A stretch of 64,000 bases of DNA from Nymphalis io (Eukaryota > Arthropoda > Insecta > Lepidoptera > Nymphalidae), in the NCBI RefSeq assembly GCF_905147045.1, contig NC_065902.1:9741377-9805376 (forward strand), written 5' to 3'. Of this stretch, positions 1 through 10,200 are shown one piece after another; position 1 is the first letter of the stretch; each line of letters starts with the position of its first letter. Both the position numbers and the translations under genes were made by a program. Below the pieces are notes generated by a model that did not search any database, was not told where the DNA came from, and worked only from the letters and a program-made list of their open reading frames with translations.

Positions 1-9
1 ACCTTAATC

Positions 10-205
10 TTAAACGATAATCGGGTTCAAACCGTGGCATCACTAAATATACATACATGAGCTTAATTTGTGCTTACAACTCAAGTGAAGGAAAACGTAG
101 GGAAAAATCTGCCACACGTGTGTACATTAACCCACATTGAAGCATTGTGATTGTATAAGCTCCAAATCTTCTCCACAAGAAGGCCTTCTCCAAAAAACTT
201 ACTTC
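10..205 (+). mobile_element. SINE family A, decayed 5'-truncated copy
   Basis: The blocks AGCTTAATTTGTGCTTACAA, AGTGAAGGAAAACGTAGGG, AACCCACATTGAAGCATTG and ATAAGCTCCAAATCTTCTCC follow the body of family A with many changes. It is an old copy. Confidence 0.65.
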
Positions 206-209
206 CTCG

Positions 210-1011
210 TATAAGTTATTTTTTATTGTTTTACCAGTTCTTTCAGTTAGGCTTTTTGAAAAAGTCTTTTCATTTCTTGGTATAGATTACATGAAATTAA
301 CAGAAAACATCATAACAAGAGGTCAAATCATAGCAAGGAGTCCATATTCACTGAAACGCTTATTTATCTAGTTCTCATCTGCTTGTGATTATTCTCTGCT
401 TGGTGATTAATGAAAATATCGTGTGGAAACCTGTCATATATCCACCGAGACGCGACGCTACAGCGTAAAGTTGTATGATAAGTATCAATTTCAACGCTTG
501 ATCGACATTTCTTTATTTATAAAATATTATATTTTTAGGGCTTCGTTTTCGTTTCGTCATTTTTGTGAAATGAAACCTATACAATGTCAAGCTCGTGTCT
601 GCTGCTCATCACAGTGTTTAATATACATTATATTTATCAACGATGAAAATATTTTTTGTATAAAAAAACCAACGAATCTTTATTAAACTTGGAATGTAAA
701 CTAAATTGAAATATAATAATACTTCACGGTTGGTGATTATTTTCATTTTTTAATTAATATTATAAACATCATAAATTCATTATTTTTGTATATATATATT
801 TTTTTTTTAATTTTGATTATCGCTTGTATTTTAGAGGGCAAAATTCAATGTTTTCTATTTAAACCTGAAACAAAGAAATATGTATAAGCGAAAGTCGTCA
901 GTTAAAACTTTGTATAAATATCATTAATCACAAATACTGGCTCTAAACAAAAACTGCAACGGAGTAATATGTTCTAAATAAAAAAATACCGTTTTTAAAA
1001 TATCAAAATGG
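210..1011. other. Unassigned AT-rich DNA
   Basis: No exon of the kinase gene or other recognisable element was found. The short open frame at 423-686 overlaps SINE-like text (GTGTGGAAACCTGTCATATA) at its start and has no protein support. Confidence 0.4.
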
Positions 1012-1290
1012 ATATAATAATAATAATAATATCCTAGGACATTTTTCACACACGGCCATCTGATCCCAAATTAAGCTTGTACAGAGCTTGTACTATGGAA
1101 ACCAGACAACTGATATTTTACATATACTATTTTTCTTTTGTAAATACATACTTATATAGATAATTACACCCAGACTCAGGACAAACAAACATGTTCATGC
1201 ACACAAATGTCTGTCCTGGGTGGTAATCGAAACCACAACCTTCGGCGTGAAAGGCAAGCATCCACCAACCACGCCAACCGGCTCGTCAAA
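1012..1290 (-). mobile_element. SINE family D, near full-length
   Basis: A TAA-repeat tail is followed by CACACGGCCATCTGATCCCA, GGAAACCAGACAACTGATAT and CACCCAGACTCAGGACAAAC. The tRNA-like head is last: GGTGGTAATCGAAACCACAA to CCACGCCAACCGGCTC. Confidence 0.85.
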
Positions 1291-1423
1291 TATTTTTGTC
1301 TTCTTTATAAGGAAGTCTGTGTATGTCTCCTTTTGTATCATCTCGAATATTTTACGAAGGTATTATTGCTTTTATCTCGTAGTGGATGAATTTATCAGTG
1401 AGAGCTTTATGCATCCGATATGA

Positions 1424-1885
1424 CAGTACCTCCAGACCGATTTCGGCCACGGCGGCCAATCTCAAGAGAGTTTAGCCAACTGCATAGGACACATTATAGT
1501 GCACAAGTGGACCCCCGGGTCTGCGGCCTTACATCTAGCCACTAGACCAGCGTTTCCCAACTTGGGGCCCATGCCCCACAGGGGGGCAGTTTGATAGTTA
1601 AGGGGGTCAAGCACAAGGATCGCACTAAATGAATATAGAAAAATCAATATTAAAATTATTTTGAATTTCAGTTTTTCATTATATGTTTTGAAATTTTACT
1701 TACGGTTTTTTGATAACAATTTCATAGTGATTTCTTCCTACAGCTTATCACTGATATTTCTTAAGGGAACAAAATAATTTTTAAAGGTATGTATGGGGGG
1801 TATAAAAATTTTTGAAATGTTAAGGTGGGGGGCATGGCCTAAAAAAGGTTGGGAAACACTGCACTAGACTAACGAGGCAGTCAGG
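1424..1885 (-). mobile_element. SINE family B copy, internally deleted and split by the hAT element
   Basis: Read on the minus strand, the copy runs from the tRNA-like head (TGACTGCCTCGTTAGTCTAG) to the tail GGCCGCCGTGGCCGAAATCGG. The middle, between GGGTCCA and CACTTGTGCACTATAAT in other copies, is missing. Bases 1548-1869 are the hAT insertion and its duplicated target. Confidence 0.8.
1548..1861 (+). mobile_element. Non-autonomous hAT-type DNA transposon (314 bp), nested in a SINE
   Basis: Terminal inverted repeats start CAGCGTTTCCCAACTTG and end GGTTGGGAAACACTG. Inside them are inverted GGGGCCCATGCCCC and GGGGGGCATGGCC blocks. An exact 8-base target-site duplication, CACTAGAC, flanks it at 1540-1547 and 1862-1869. 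The CAGNGTTTCCC ends and 8-base duplication are hAT hallmarks. There is no transposase. It interrupts the tRNA-like head of a minus-strand SINE, so it is the younger insertion. Confidence 0.9.
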
Positions 1886-2303
1886 ACAGATATTATATTA
1901 TATATCATTACATATTCTATTAAACACTTCATTAAAAGAGAAACCTTTAAAGTTCCAATAAAAAGAACCTTCGAGACTAGTCAAAATAAACCCTCACAAG
2001 GTTCGTTGTTGAAATGTATTTAAAAATGAAAAGAAAAGATGTAATTTGTTGTAAGCGAAAATCAAATAAAATAAGAATTTGATCGATTTCAGATTAAATC
2101 CAAAGCAGACGAAATTACTTTTATCGTACAACACAAAAAAATCTTTTGAGTTACTATCTGGAGCTTATATAAAATATCTTTTTTAACATAATAAATAAAT
2201 TTTCTCGGCTTCTATCTAGATTCCGCCTGAGACTTCGCCTTCGTGAGATATAAATAATTTGAATTAAGATTATGATATAGTGATGTTGAATACATGTATG
2301 TAT

Positions 2304-2682
2304 GACTGCCTCGCTGGTCTAGTGGCTTGATGTAAGGCCGCAGACTCGGAGGTCCAGGATTCAATTCCCAGGTCGGACCAATAAAAAGTTTTTGGGTTTT
2401 TATGTCAGAAAATTCTCAGTAGCAGCCTGGAGTCTGGAAGTTGGAAGTGTGTAAACACCCGTGCCTCGGAAAGCACTTAAAACAGTTGGTCCTGCTCCTG
2501 AACTCTTTCCGGTCGTGTCGGATTGCCGGCCCATCGGATTATGAGAGTTAGGGAATAGAGAGTGCACCTGTGTTTGCGCACACACTTGTGCACTATAATA
2601 TCTCCTGCGTAGTTGGCTAATCTCTCTTGAGATTGGCCGCCGTGGCCGAAATCGGTTTGGAGGACATTATTATTATTATTGT
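2304..2682 (+). mobile_element. SINE family B, near full-length, with target-site duplication
   Basis: The tRNA-like head (TGGTCTAGTGGCTTGATG with box B-like GGATTCAATTCCC) is followed by a body including AGTCTGGAAGTTGGAAGTGT and GAGATTGGCCGCCGTGGCCG, ending in an ATT repeat tail. TACATGTATGTAT (2291-2303) and TACATGTTTGTAT (2683-2695) are a 13-base target-site duplication with one mismatch. Confidence 0.88.
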
Positions 2683-2697
2683 TACATGTTTGTATCC

Positions 2698-2842
2698 ATA
2701 CATTTATTAGACTAGTTTCCGCCCGCGGCCTTGTCCGCTTGTGGGGGTGAGTGCAGGAGTGTATGTCCTTTTCTGTATCCCTAACGTGTTGCAAAATGTC
2801 ATGATCAATAAGAGTAGTTAAGACGTAAAAGCGTAACAACTT
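2698..2842 (+). repeat. Dispersed repeat family F
   Basis: CTAGTTTCCGCCCGCGGCCT, TTGTCCGCTTGTGGGGG and AAGACGTAAAAGCGTAACAA are blocks of a common lepidopteran dispersed repeat, also present near 24040, 35005 and 51295. It abuts the target duplication of the SINE at 2304-2682. Confidence 0.6.
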
Positions 2843-2929
2843 TTAATTCTTTTAACAAATTATAATACTTTCTCATTTAGGTTAATAGATCTTTATTTTC
2901 CATAAAAGACAACGTCACGTACATAAGTT

Positions 2930-3240
2930 AAAATAGAGCTAAGTGATTGTAAGCTATTACTGGTGATAGAGCTTTGTCTCGTCTGGGTAGGTACCACTCA
3001 TCAGGTATTCTACCGCAAAACAGCAGTACTTGGTATTGTTGTGTTCCGGTTTGAAGGGTGAGTGAGCCAGTGTAATTACAGGCACAAGGGACATAACATC
3101 TTAGTTCCCAAGGTTGGTGGCGCATTGGTGATGTTAGCGATGGTTAACATTTCTTACAATGCCAATGTCTATGGGCGTTGGTGACTACTTACCATCAGGT
3201 GGCCCATAAGCTCGTCCGCCTTCTTATACTATAAAAAAAA
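2930..3240 (+). mobile_element. Family C short retroelement, near full-length
   Basis: The blocks TCTGGGTAGGTACCACTCAT, TGAAGGGTGAGTGAGCCAGT, CCCAAGGTTGGTGGCGCATT and ACCATCAGGTGGCCCATAAG are followed by an A-rich tail. The same order recurs at eight other sites on both strands. It is either a SINE or the 3' end of a LINE; the sequence does not decide which. Confidence 0.85.
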
Positions 3241-3798
3241 TTACAAATTATTTATTTACTCATTTAATGCATTTAATTCTAAGGTAGTTTTAAATATTGT
3301 ATTCCTATAGTTTAGTTTTAAATACATTAAATGAGCTCACGCGTCTAAAGTTACGGCGATAAGAGGGCAATTTATTATAAAGCTGTGCACCCTCATTAAA
3401 AACATTTTCATCCCGAGCTGGGTTCTTGTTTTAGGTAAGACTAAGAAACTTCGCACGTTGCGTGCGCATTGTAAGATTACTCGTTTGCTTCAATATCATA
3501 AAGGACACGCTAGTATTGTTATGTAAGGCTAGATATTTAAAAAATTTCTTATAAGAATGCATATATAATATATATAAATTTTGCAGGATTACATCAAAGA
3601 TGACCAAGTTGATAAGTTGATATTCTGTAGTAGTGGAATAAGCTTACATTTTTGCTATATGAAGGAGAAGGCCAAAAGGCCCAGAAGTGGAATACTTACA
3701 TTTACGTACTGTAAAGGAGATCCTATCATAATACCCCTATATATTATAATATTTTAACTTAATCATTTAAAAGCATAACAAAATCATTTTATTGACAA
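3241..3798. other. Unassigned intronic or upstream DNA before the first visible kinase exon
   Basis: AT-rich, no open frame worth reporting and no transmembrane exon seen. Intron sequence is expected here if the kinase gene extends upstream. Confidence 0.4.
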
Positions 3799-3809
3799 GT
3801 ATTCAAATT

Positions 3810-4118
3810 ATAAACACAAACTAAGCACATGAAAATTCAGTGGTGCTTGCCCGGATTTGAACCTCCACGCGTTATAACCACTAGGCCATCTCGGCTACTA
3901 GGTCATCTCGGCGTTGTGTTTATAATTCATCTCTTGCTTGACGGTGAAGGAAAACATCGTGAGGAAACCTGCATGTGTCTGATTTATTTTATTTGCCACA
4001 TGTGTATTCTACCAACCCGCATTGGAGCAGCGTGGTGGAATAAGCTCCAAACCTTCTCCTCAAAAGGGAGAGGAGGCCTTAACCCAGCAGTGGGACATTA
4101 ACAGGCTGTTACTGTACT
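3810..4118 (+). mobile_element. SINE family A with inverted 5' part, inserted at the kinase exon acceptor
   Basis: The first ~100 bases are the tRNA-like head in reverse orientation (GGTGCTTGCCCGGATTTGAA to AGGCCATCTCGGCTA). From about 3912 the body runs forward (TTGTGTTTATAATTCATCTC to ACAGGCTGTTACTGTACTGT). The 11-base duplication GTATTCAAATT flanks it (3799-3809 and 4119-4129). A 5' inversion with an intact duplication suggests twin-priming during LINE-driven insertion. The downstream duplicate overlaps the 3' splice site of the kinase exon at 4137. Confidence 0.88.
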
Positions 4119-4136
4119 GTATTCAAATTGTTTCAG

Positions 4137-4290
4137 ACCGAAGAAAGTGATGTTGATCACTTTGAAGTAAGCCGGTCTCGCGTACATCTTGGCGCACTGA
4201 TCGGCAGCGGTGCGTTTGGGCGCGTACACGCAGCTCAACTGGACATGGCGGGCGGAGAAACTATAACAGTGGCTGCTAAAATGTTATCTG
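4137..4290 (+). CDS. Kinase exon A: glycine loop and catalytic lysine
   Basis: The acceptor is TTTCAG ending at 4136 and the donor is GTATAT at 4291. The exon starts in phase 0 and ends one base into a codon. It encodes a short acidic juxtamembrane stretch (TEESDVDHFEV), then VHLGALIGSGAFGRVHAAQL and VAAKMLS, which is the ATP-binding beta1-beta3 unit. A SINE insertion ends directly at the acceptor, leaving only about 17 ancestral intron bases (the target-site copy plus GTTTCAG) upstream of the exon. No exon further upstream could be recognised, so the 5' end of the gene is unknown. Confidence 0.88.
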
Positions 4291-7200
4291 GTATATTATT
4301 TATTTTTCAAAGCTTGAGTTCCTGAAACACTAAAAAGTCAGATTAAATAAATTCACTTAATATCCTTCAGATCATAACGCAATTTTCGCATTAAGTATAC
4401 GAAAACAAAGTCACGTGGTATTGTCGATTATGTTCGCAGAAAAGGTCAAAATATATGGAAATGACATATCTATTAGATTTGTCACGTGATCAACAATTCA
4501 CATAACGAGCGAATTTTGAAATCGCTTCGACAAATGCATTTTGTCTAGCTTAAATGTAATTATGTAAATTATATATGATGAGCGTGTATCCTTTTAAAAA
4601 ATAACCATATACTATATCCTTTTATCTAATATTTATTTTATAATTAAAAATAATTTTATTTATGATCTTATTTAAAACGTGTTGTACAAAATATAAATAA
4701 GATAAGAGAAATAGGAAACAATCAAAGAAAAAGAAAAATAAAAAATGGTGCGCAAAAGCGGTCTTGTACGACTTTCTCGGGTTCATTTGAGACCGTAAGA
4801 TTTACACCAATCAGATATCTTTGCCAAATCATGATTCAAAGCTGCAACAGCCTCATCAATACTGTCTAAAGGAGCGGTAACGTAAATTTGTAGACCATCA
4901 GCATATAGATGATAAGAGGAAGAAATAAGTGAAGAGAGAGTATTAATGAATATAGAAAATATAGAATAAATAATTTGATTTATTTGTGAAACTTCAGGCT
5001 CAAAGTTTCTGACACAAGAAAATATATAAGATTTGGTCGCACGGATGTTGTATTCTTACGATTAGTGCGTGTTCTTAATAGCTCATGTTCATGATAAATA
5101 TCAAGGGAACACGGTGTCGATAAAAGTTGTTGCAATAATACCGGGTTCACACGGTTTGATTCTAACTTTAGCACACATTTCTTGCTCAACAATAATTTAA
5201 ATGAAATTCGAATGAACATTTTCTGACGGCTTTATGAAAATTAATGCTACGTTAATAACCAAGCAGTAAGTAAAAAATCATCTCTTTCAAAAGTAACATA
5301 TATATAATAACATATTGCAATGTAACATTACAATACACTGTAATATCTGTAACGATTGATTCGCATAACATGAAAATATTCTAACTGATCCGGGGGAAGC
5401 CGGGCGGGAATCTGGTTTAGGTAAACGCTTAATGAATTTCGCTTGTTACAATTATCATTACATAAGGATGTCTAGGAAATGAAAGTCGAATATCCCGGTA
5501 GTCACGTTAGACTGGTTAAATTGTCTTGTTTCGCTTTTGACGTTTATTTTAATTTTAATTATAATTCCATGGTATAAGTATAGTTATATAATGTATGAAT
5601 ATTATTTATACAGTGACTACATCTCCATAACTTTCGTTAGCTTAGTGAACAGTCGTTCCTTTAATTTTGCAAAGGAATTTACATCTGAAAGCCATTTTAA
5701 GCTAGCAATCGCAATTCGCGATAAAAAAGAGAATTTGTTTGTTCTTTTTTTTAATGACATTTAAATAAAAGCAAAGTAAAAACATGTAATCATCCCACGG
5801 CTGGGACTTCTCTTCTACTGATGAAAAGGTATGGAGTTCATTCCACCACTCACGATGTTTTTCTTCACGAGATAGACTAGATAAGTTATTTTATTTTCCT
5901 CTTATAATTTAATCAGTACAATACAAACTTGGGCATATAATCAGATTATTGATAAACACATGATGATGATGATATAATTTGTAATCAAAATCGTTAATCA
6001 TTAAACTACATTACATTACATTTTGCCCAAACCAAGTGCAAGAAATGTCAGTATCATTAACACTTTTTTAAAATTTAATACATTTTAATAATAAAATAAA
6101 TGAACTTTTGTACAGCTTAGTCTTTTCCGTTAATTAAAACTTTTCTAAGAGGCTTACTCTTCGTTTAATTAAATCTTAATAATTATTATTTAATATCCAA
6201 ACATTTTCATTATTCATTAAATATACTGAAACAAATACTTGAGCGTAGAGGGCGAATTTCACTGTAATAAATTAAGCTCATAATGTTAGTCTCCACATAA
6301 GAAAAAATGGTTACTGTTCTGTGGTGACTTTCTAAAACTTGTTAACAGTCACAAACAGAATAATTGCCAGCTATTTCAGTTAAGGACAACATAGACTTTC
6401 TATTTATTTATATGCGAATTTTACTTGGTGGTATGGTTCTCTACAAATCCAGGTTCAGTGTAGGTACCACCCACAAACAAGTTGTTCTACCGTTAAACAA
6501 CAATACTTATTTTGTTGTGTTCCGTTTTGAAGGATGAGTGAGCCAGTGTAATTAGCAGCACAAATAATTTCGTTGCGCATTGGCGATATAAGGAAATGTT
6601 CATATTTCACAAAGCGCCAATTTGTATGGCTAGTGATGACAACCTATCATCATAGCATATTTGTTAGATTTTATATTATCGTTAGGCAATATATAGGTGA
6701 CATATTATAAATTAATAAAAAAATCCTTTACAGATAACGCCACGGAGGAAGAGATGCAAGACTTCCTTCGAGAAATAGTCATGTTGAAACATGTCGGCTC
6801 ACATAAACATGTCATCAGACTGATAGCGTGCTGCACGCGGCGGTCGCCACTAATAGCGCTTTTAGAACATGCTCCAAGAGGAGACTTGCTCACTCTACTT
6901 CGAGCGGCAAGAGGACGGCGAAACATTGATGAACAAAAAACAAGTGGATCAATTTCTGAACGTGGCCCCAACGGTCGCCCGTCTGAAGCTGATAGTATGT
7001 ATTTACTTTTAAAGACAAGACATATGTTGTGAGAATAATTAGAATCATAGACGAAGTGGTAGAACCGCAGGTGTATGATTTTTAAGCCTGTAATCTTTTC
7101 AGTTTTAACTGTAGTTTTAGTGTATGTTACATAATACATTGCCTGAAAAAAATAGCGACAATCTATATAAATTTCAAAGTCCCTAGTCATTTTTGTGGTA

Positions 7201-10200
7201 AAAAAATATTCAACAGTATTTTGCTAATATATTTCAGTAGGCGCGTAACATAAATAACACTATTAGTATGAAGAAGACTTTTTAAATACACTAAATTATT
7301 AAATGAGTAGTTAAATATTCAAGAAATACAAGTTCATTGTGAAACAACAGTAACAACCATTTGATATTCGGTAACCGAAGTTTTAGCAGAGTAAATAATT
7401 TATTTGTATTTTGTAAATTAATATTAAATTAAACAGTGATTCATTAATTAACTTTGATATTAACAAACTTTTACTAATCACTCATTTTTGTTGGGGCCAG
7501 GCGAGTAAAATGTAATGCAAATACATATTCTAAAGTTATTGCTATTTTTTTCTCAGCGGAGTATACCAACTTGAGTGATTCCGATCCACCAATTTGTGAA
7601 AATTCAGACGGCAAGCTATATATTGATGCTAATGAGACAAAGAGCAAGGATCACTACGTGGCTGAACCAGCGTTACAGCTGGATAGCGCAACGATGCGCG
7701 AATATGCTTTGCAAGTAGCACTAGGTATGCAACATTTAGAAGAAAGGGGCATCACCCACCGGTAAGATTTGACGTTATATTTTATTGTAAGCAATAATGA
7801 CTTTCTTTTCCTATTTTTCTTAAATAAAATGTTTGAAACAAAAACCTCACCGCTGTGGATTATAAGATATTGGATATACTTGAAGTAGGGTCATCGTATT
7901 ATGACGATGTAAAGCCTATTCTAACAACAAGAGGAATAAAGATAAATAAATAACTTTGGTCGAAATCTTGAATAATTTATGAAATATATTATGGATTCGC
8001 GTATTCGGAACTTTAGAAATTAAACTAACACTTTAGTTATAACTAGTTAAGTGGAATATCGTTGTATTATAAATAAACGTAAATTAATCAAGAACTGCTT
8101 GTAGTTTATAATAAAACAGAGCTATTAGTAAATCGCATGGAATATATAAATCTAAGGTCTATCTTTACTTCTACTGGAGTAGGGTATAAGTTTTACTCAC
8201 GAATCGCGATGTTTTCTGTCTTCCCCAAGCAGCCTGCCTAGATTCAAGAATTAGATCTGCTGTTTTTATTTGTTTATGTATCTATAGGAATCAGAAGAAA
8301 TAGCGACTTCAAAATATACTAATCATGTGTACTAATTAACACCATATAAACTAATTCTTCTCTTTAATATTATTTATATTATATTTATATTATAATATTA
8401 TATTCAAACTCGTTCCAGTAAATTTTCTGTATTTTGGAATACATAATTAAATTAAATTAATAAAATATATATCGTATAGACAATTTTATGTGACCTATGT
8501 CTTTGAATATCCAAATTATAAATAATTTATTTCTATCAATGAAGTATTTTCAAATAATTATACTTAAAGAAAATTATAGTGTAGTTACATGACAATATAA
8601 TTTATTTTTTCCATTTTTATTGATATTCGAAATTAAATTCATTAAAGGAATTTTAGAAATGATTTTTTATATATATATTTTATTTATTCAATTGAAAAAA
8701 CAACGCAACTATTCCTACCTGGGGGGAAGCCCGAGAATTTGGCAATATTTTCTTAGAAAGCCGTGTGCTCCTGTTCCCGGCTTTCCCGAAGTAAATATTT
8801 GATTTACCGCTGAGCACAATCATGTTACGCAAACAAAAGGAAAATGTTCCGTAATCCTTACGCTGTTTATAAAAAGATTACTTTATAAATACGTTAATAC
8901 TGTTTTTATTCGCCGGTGTTAGGGCTTTACAAAGGTTCGCCTGGATGGGTACCATCCTCTACGAATATTCTACCGCCAAGCAAAGCTTTGTATTATTGTA
9001 TTTCGGTTTAAATGTTGTAATAAATAGAAACAAATACACATTAATTACGATTTAGAATTAATATTACTTTTTATTAAATAAACGAATGATTGGCATTCAT
9101 ACATATTAACTTGTATGTCAACAATTTCGGTAATTTCGACAAATATTGTTGTATAACACACCTCAAACTGGGACTAGGGCTACATAGTCCTATTTTTAAG
9201 TGGAGCCAAACCCTATTAACGACATCGTTTAATCCATTGAGTTGCAACTTTGTGCAGTGTTAGCAGTTACTGGCATAGTATTTGACACGCGAATCGTATC
9301 GGATAAACGTTTCGCAAAAATAAGGCATTGTAACGAGTGCTCTAAACTACTTTCAAATAAAAAAGTTCGAAAATCGGTAACTACTAAAAAGTAAAATACT
9401 CGACTAAAAATCTTTAGAGCTATTCAGCTTGTTAATCGTCTCTAAGCAACGGTTGCTCGGTTATCGAATTCAGAGGAGATATCCACAAACCGCTGAGCAA
9501 ATAAGACCGCTAGAGCTTAAAGAAAAAAAATACTTTCATATCCTCAAGCTAAGACTTTAAATCGTCTTGTTAATATAATTGGAAGTTAAAATTTTGCTGG
9601 CATATGTGGCAGGCTTAATGTTTTAATTAATTGATGTGTTATAATGTATATAATTTTGGTTGTACGTGAAATAGGAATATTAGCTATCATATTTTTTTTA
9701 CTAAGACTAATCAAGCTCATATTTGTCGGTACAATTGTTGAAAGTAGGATTAACAAACAGCTTTATATTATTACCATACCTATTGTCAGGAGCGATCTCT
9801 ATTTCTTTACAAAAGCGAAGCTAATGCAAGATTCGCCCCGTCTCTATCATGACCGAATATTGCCCAAGACAGACCAACGTTTACCGAAATGATCGATGAA
9901 CTAACAGTCCAAAAACAATTATACGCTGATCTCGACTGTGTATTCTCTTCTAAAAGAGGCCATCTTCATTACCCTTAACGATTCATCGTCATTTTTTTTT
10001 TCTTTCTTCCTTATATTTACTCCTCCTTAATTATATTTAATTAGTTTCCAAATGACTTAATAACATAATTTATTAGAAACAAACTTTATTTTTCTATATA
10101 TTATATCTGAAGCCTGTTTAAATTGGTAATTTATTCGCCTCATTTATATGTACTTTGTTTTACTTTATTTCAGGGATCTTGCAGCCCGAAATATTCTAGT

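Larger units (their letters stand above)
4291..6733 (+). other. Kinase intron after exon A
   Basis: A 2.4-kb AT-rich intron. It holds the decayed SINE fragment at 5790, the family C copy at 6425 and no coding signal otherwise. Open frames on either strand here lack support. Confidence 0.6.
7762..10173 (+). other. Kinase intron after exon C
   Basis: A 2.4-kb intron holding a family C fragment (8920) and the decayed copy of the last exon (9781-9990). The rest is AT-rich with nothing recognised. Confidence 0.65.

Noticed and set aside
2304..2400. Possible functional tRNA genes at SINE heads (also 50039, 58970 and others)
   Set aside because: The box A and B-like motifs are present but the clover-leaf is degenerate, and the heads always continue into SINE bodies. 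They are tRNA-derived SINE promoters.
2477..2839. 120-residue minus-strand frame, and similar frames at 12401, 19425, 27667, 35184, 38812, 49540 and 54933
   Set aside because: They are translations of SINE or family C repeats. The same peptides recur at each copy.
6705..7190. 161-residue minus-strand frame over a kinase exon
   Set aside because: It is a shadow of exon B, whose kinase motifs and splice sites lie on the + strand.
8340..8480. AT-rich inverted and direct repeats that could look like a MITE
   Set aside because: They are low-complexity TATTATA tracts without defined ends or target duplication.
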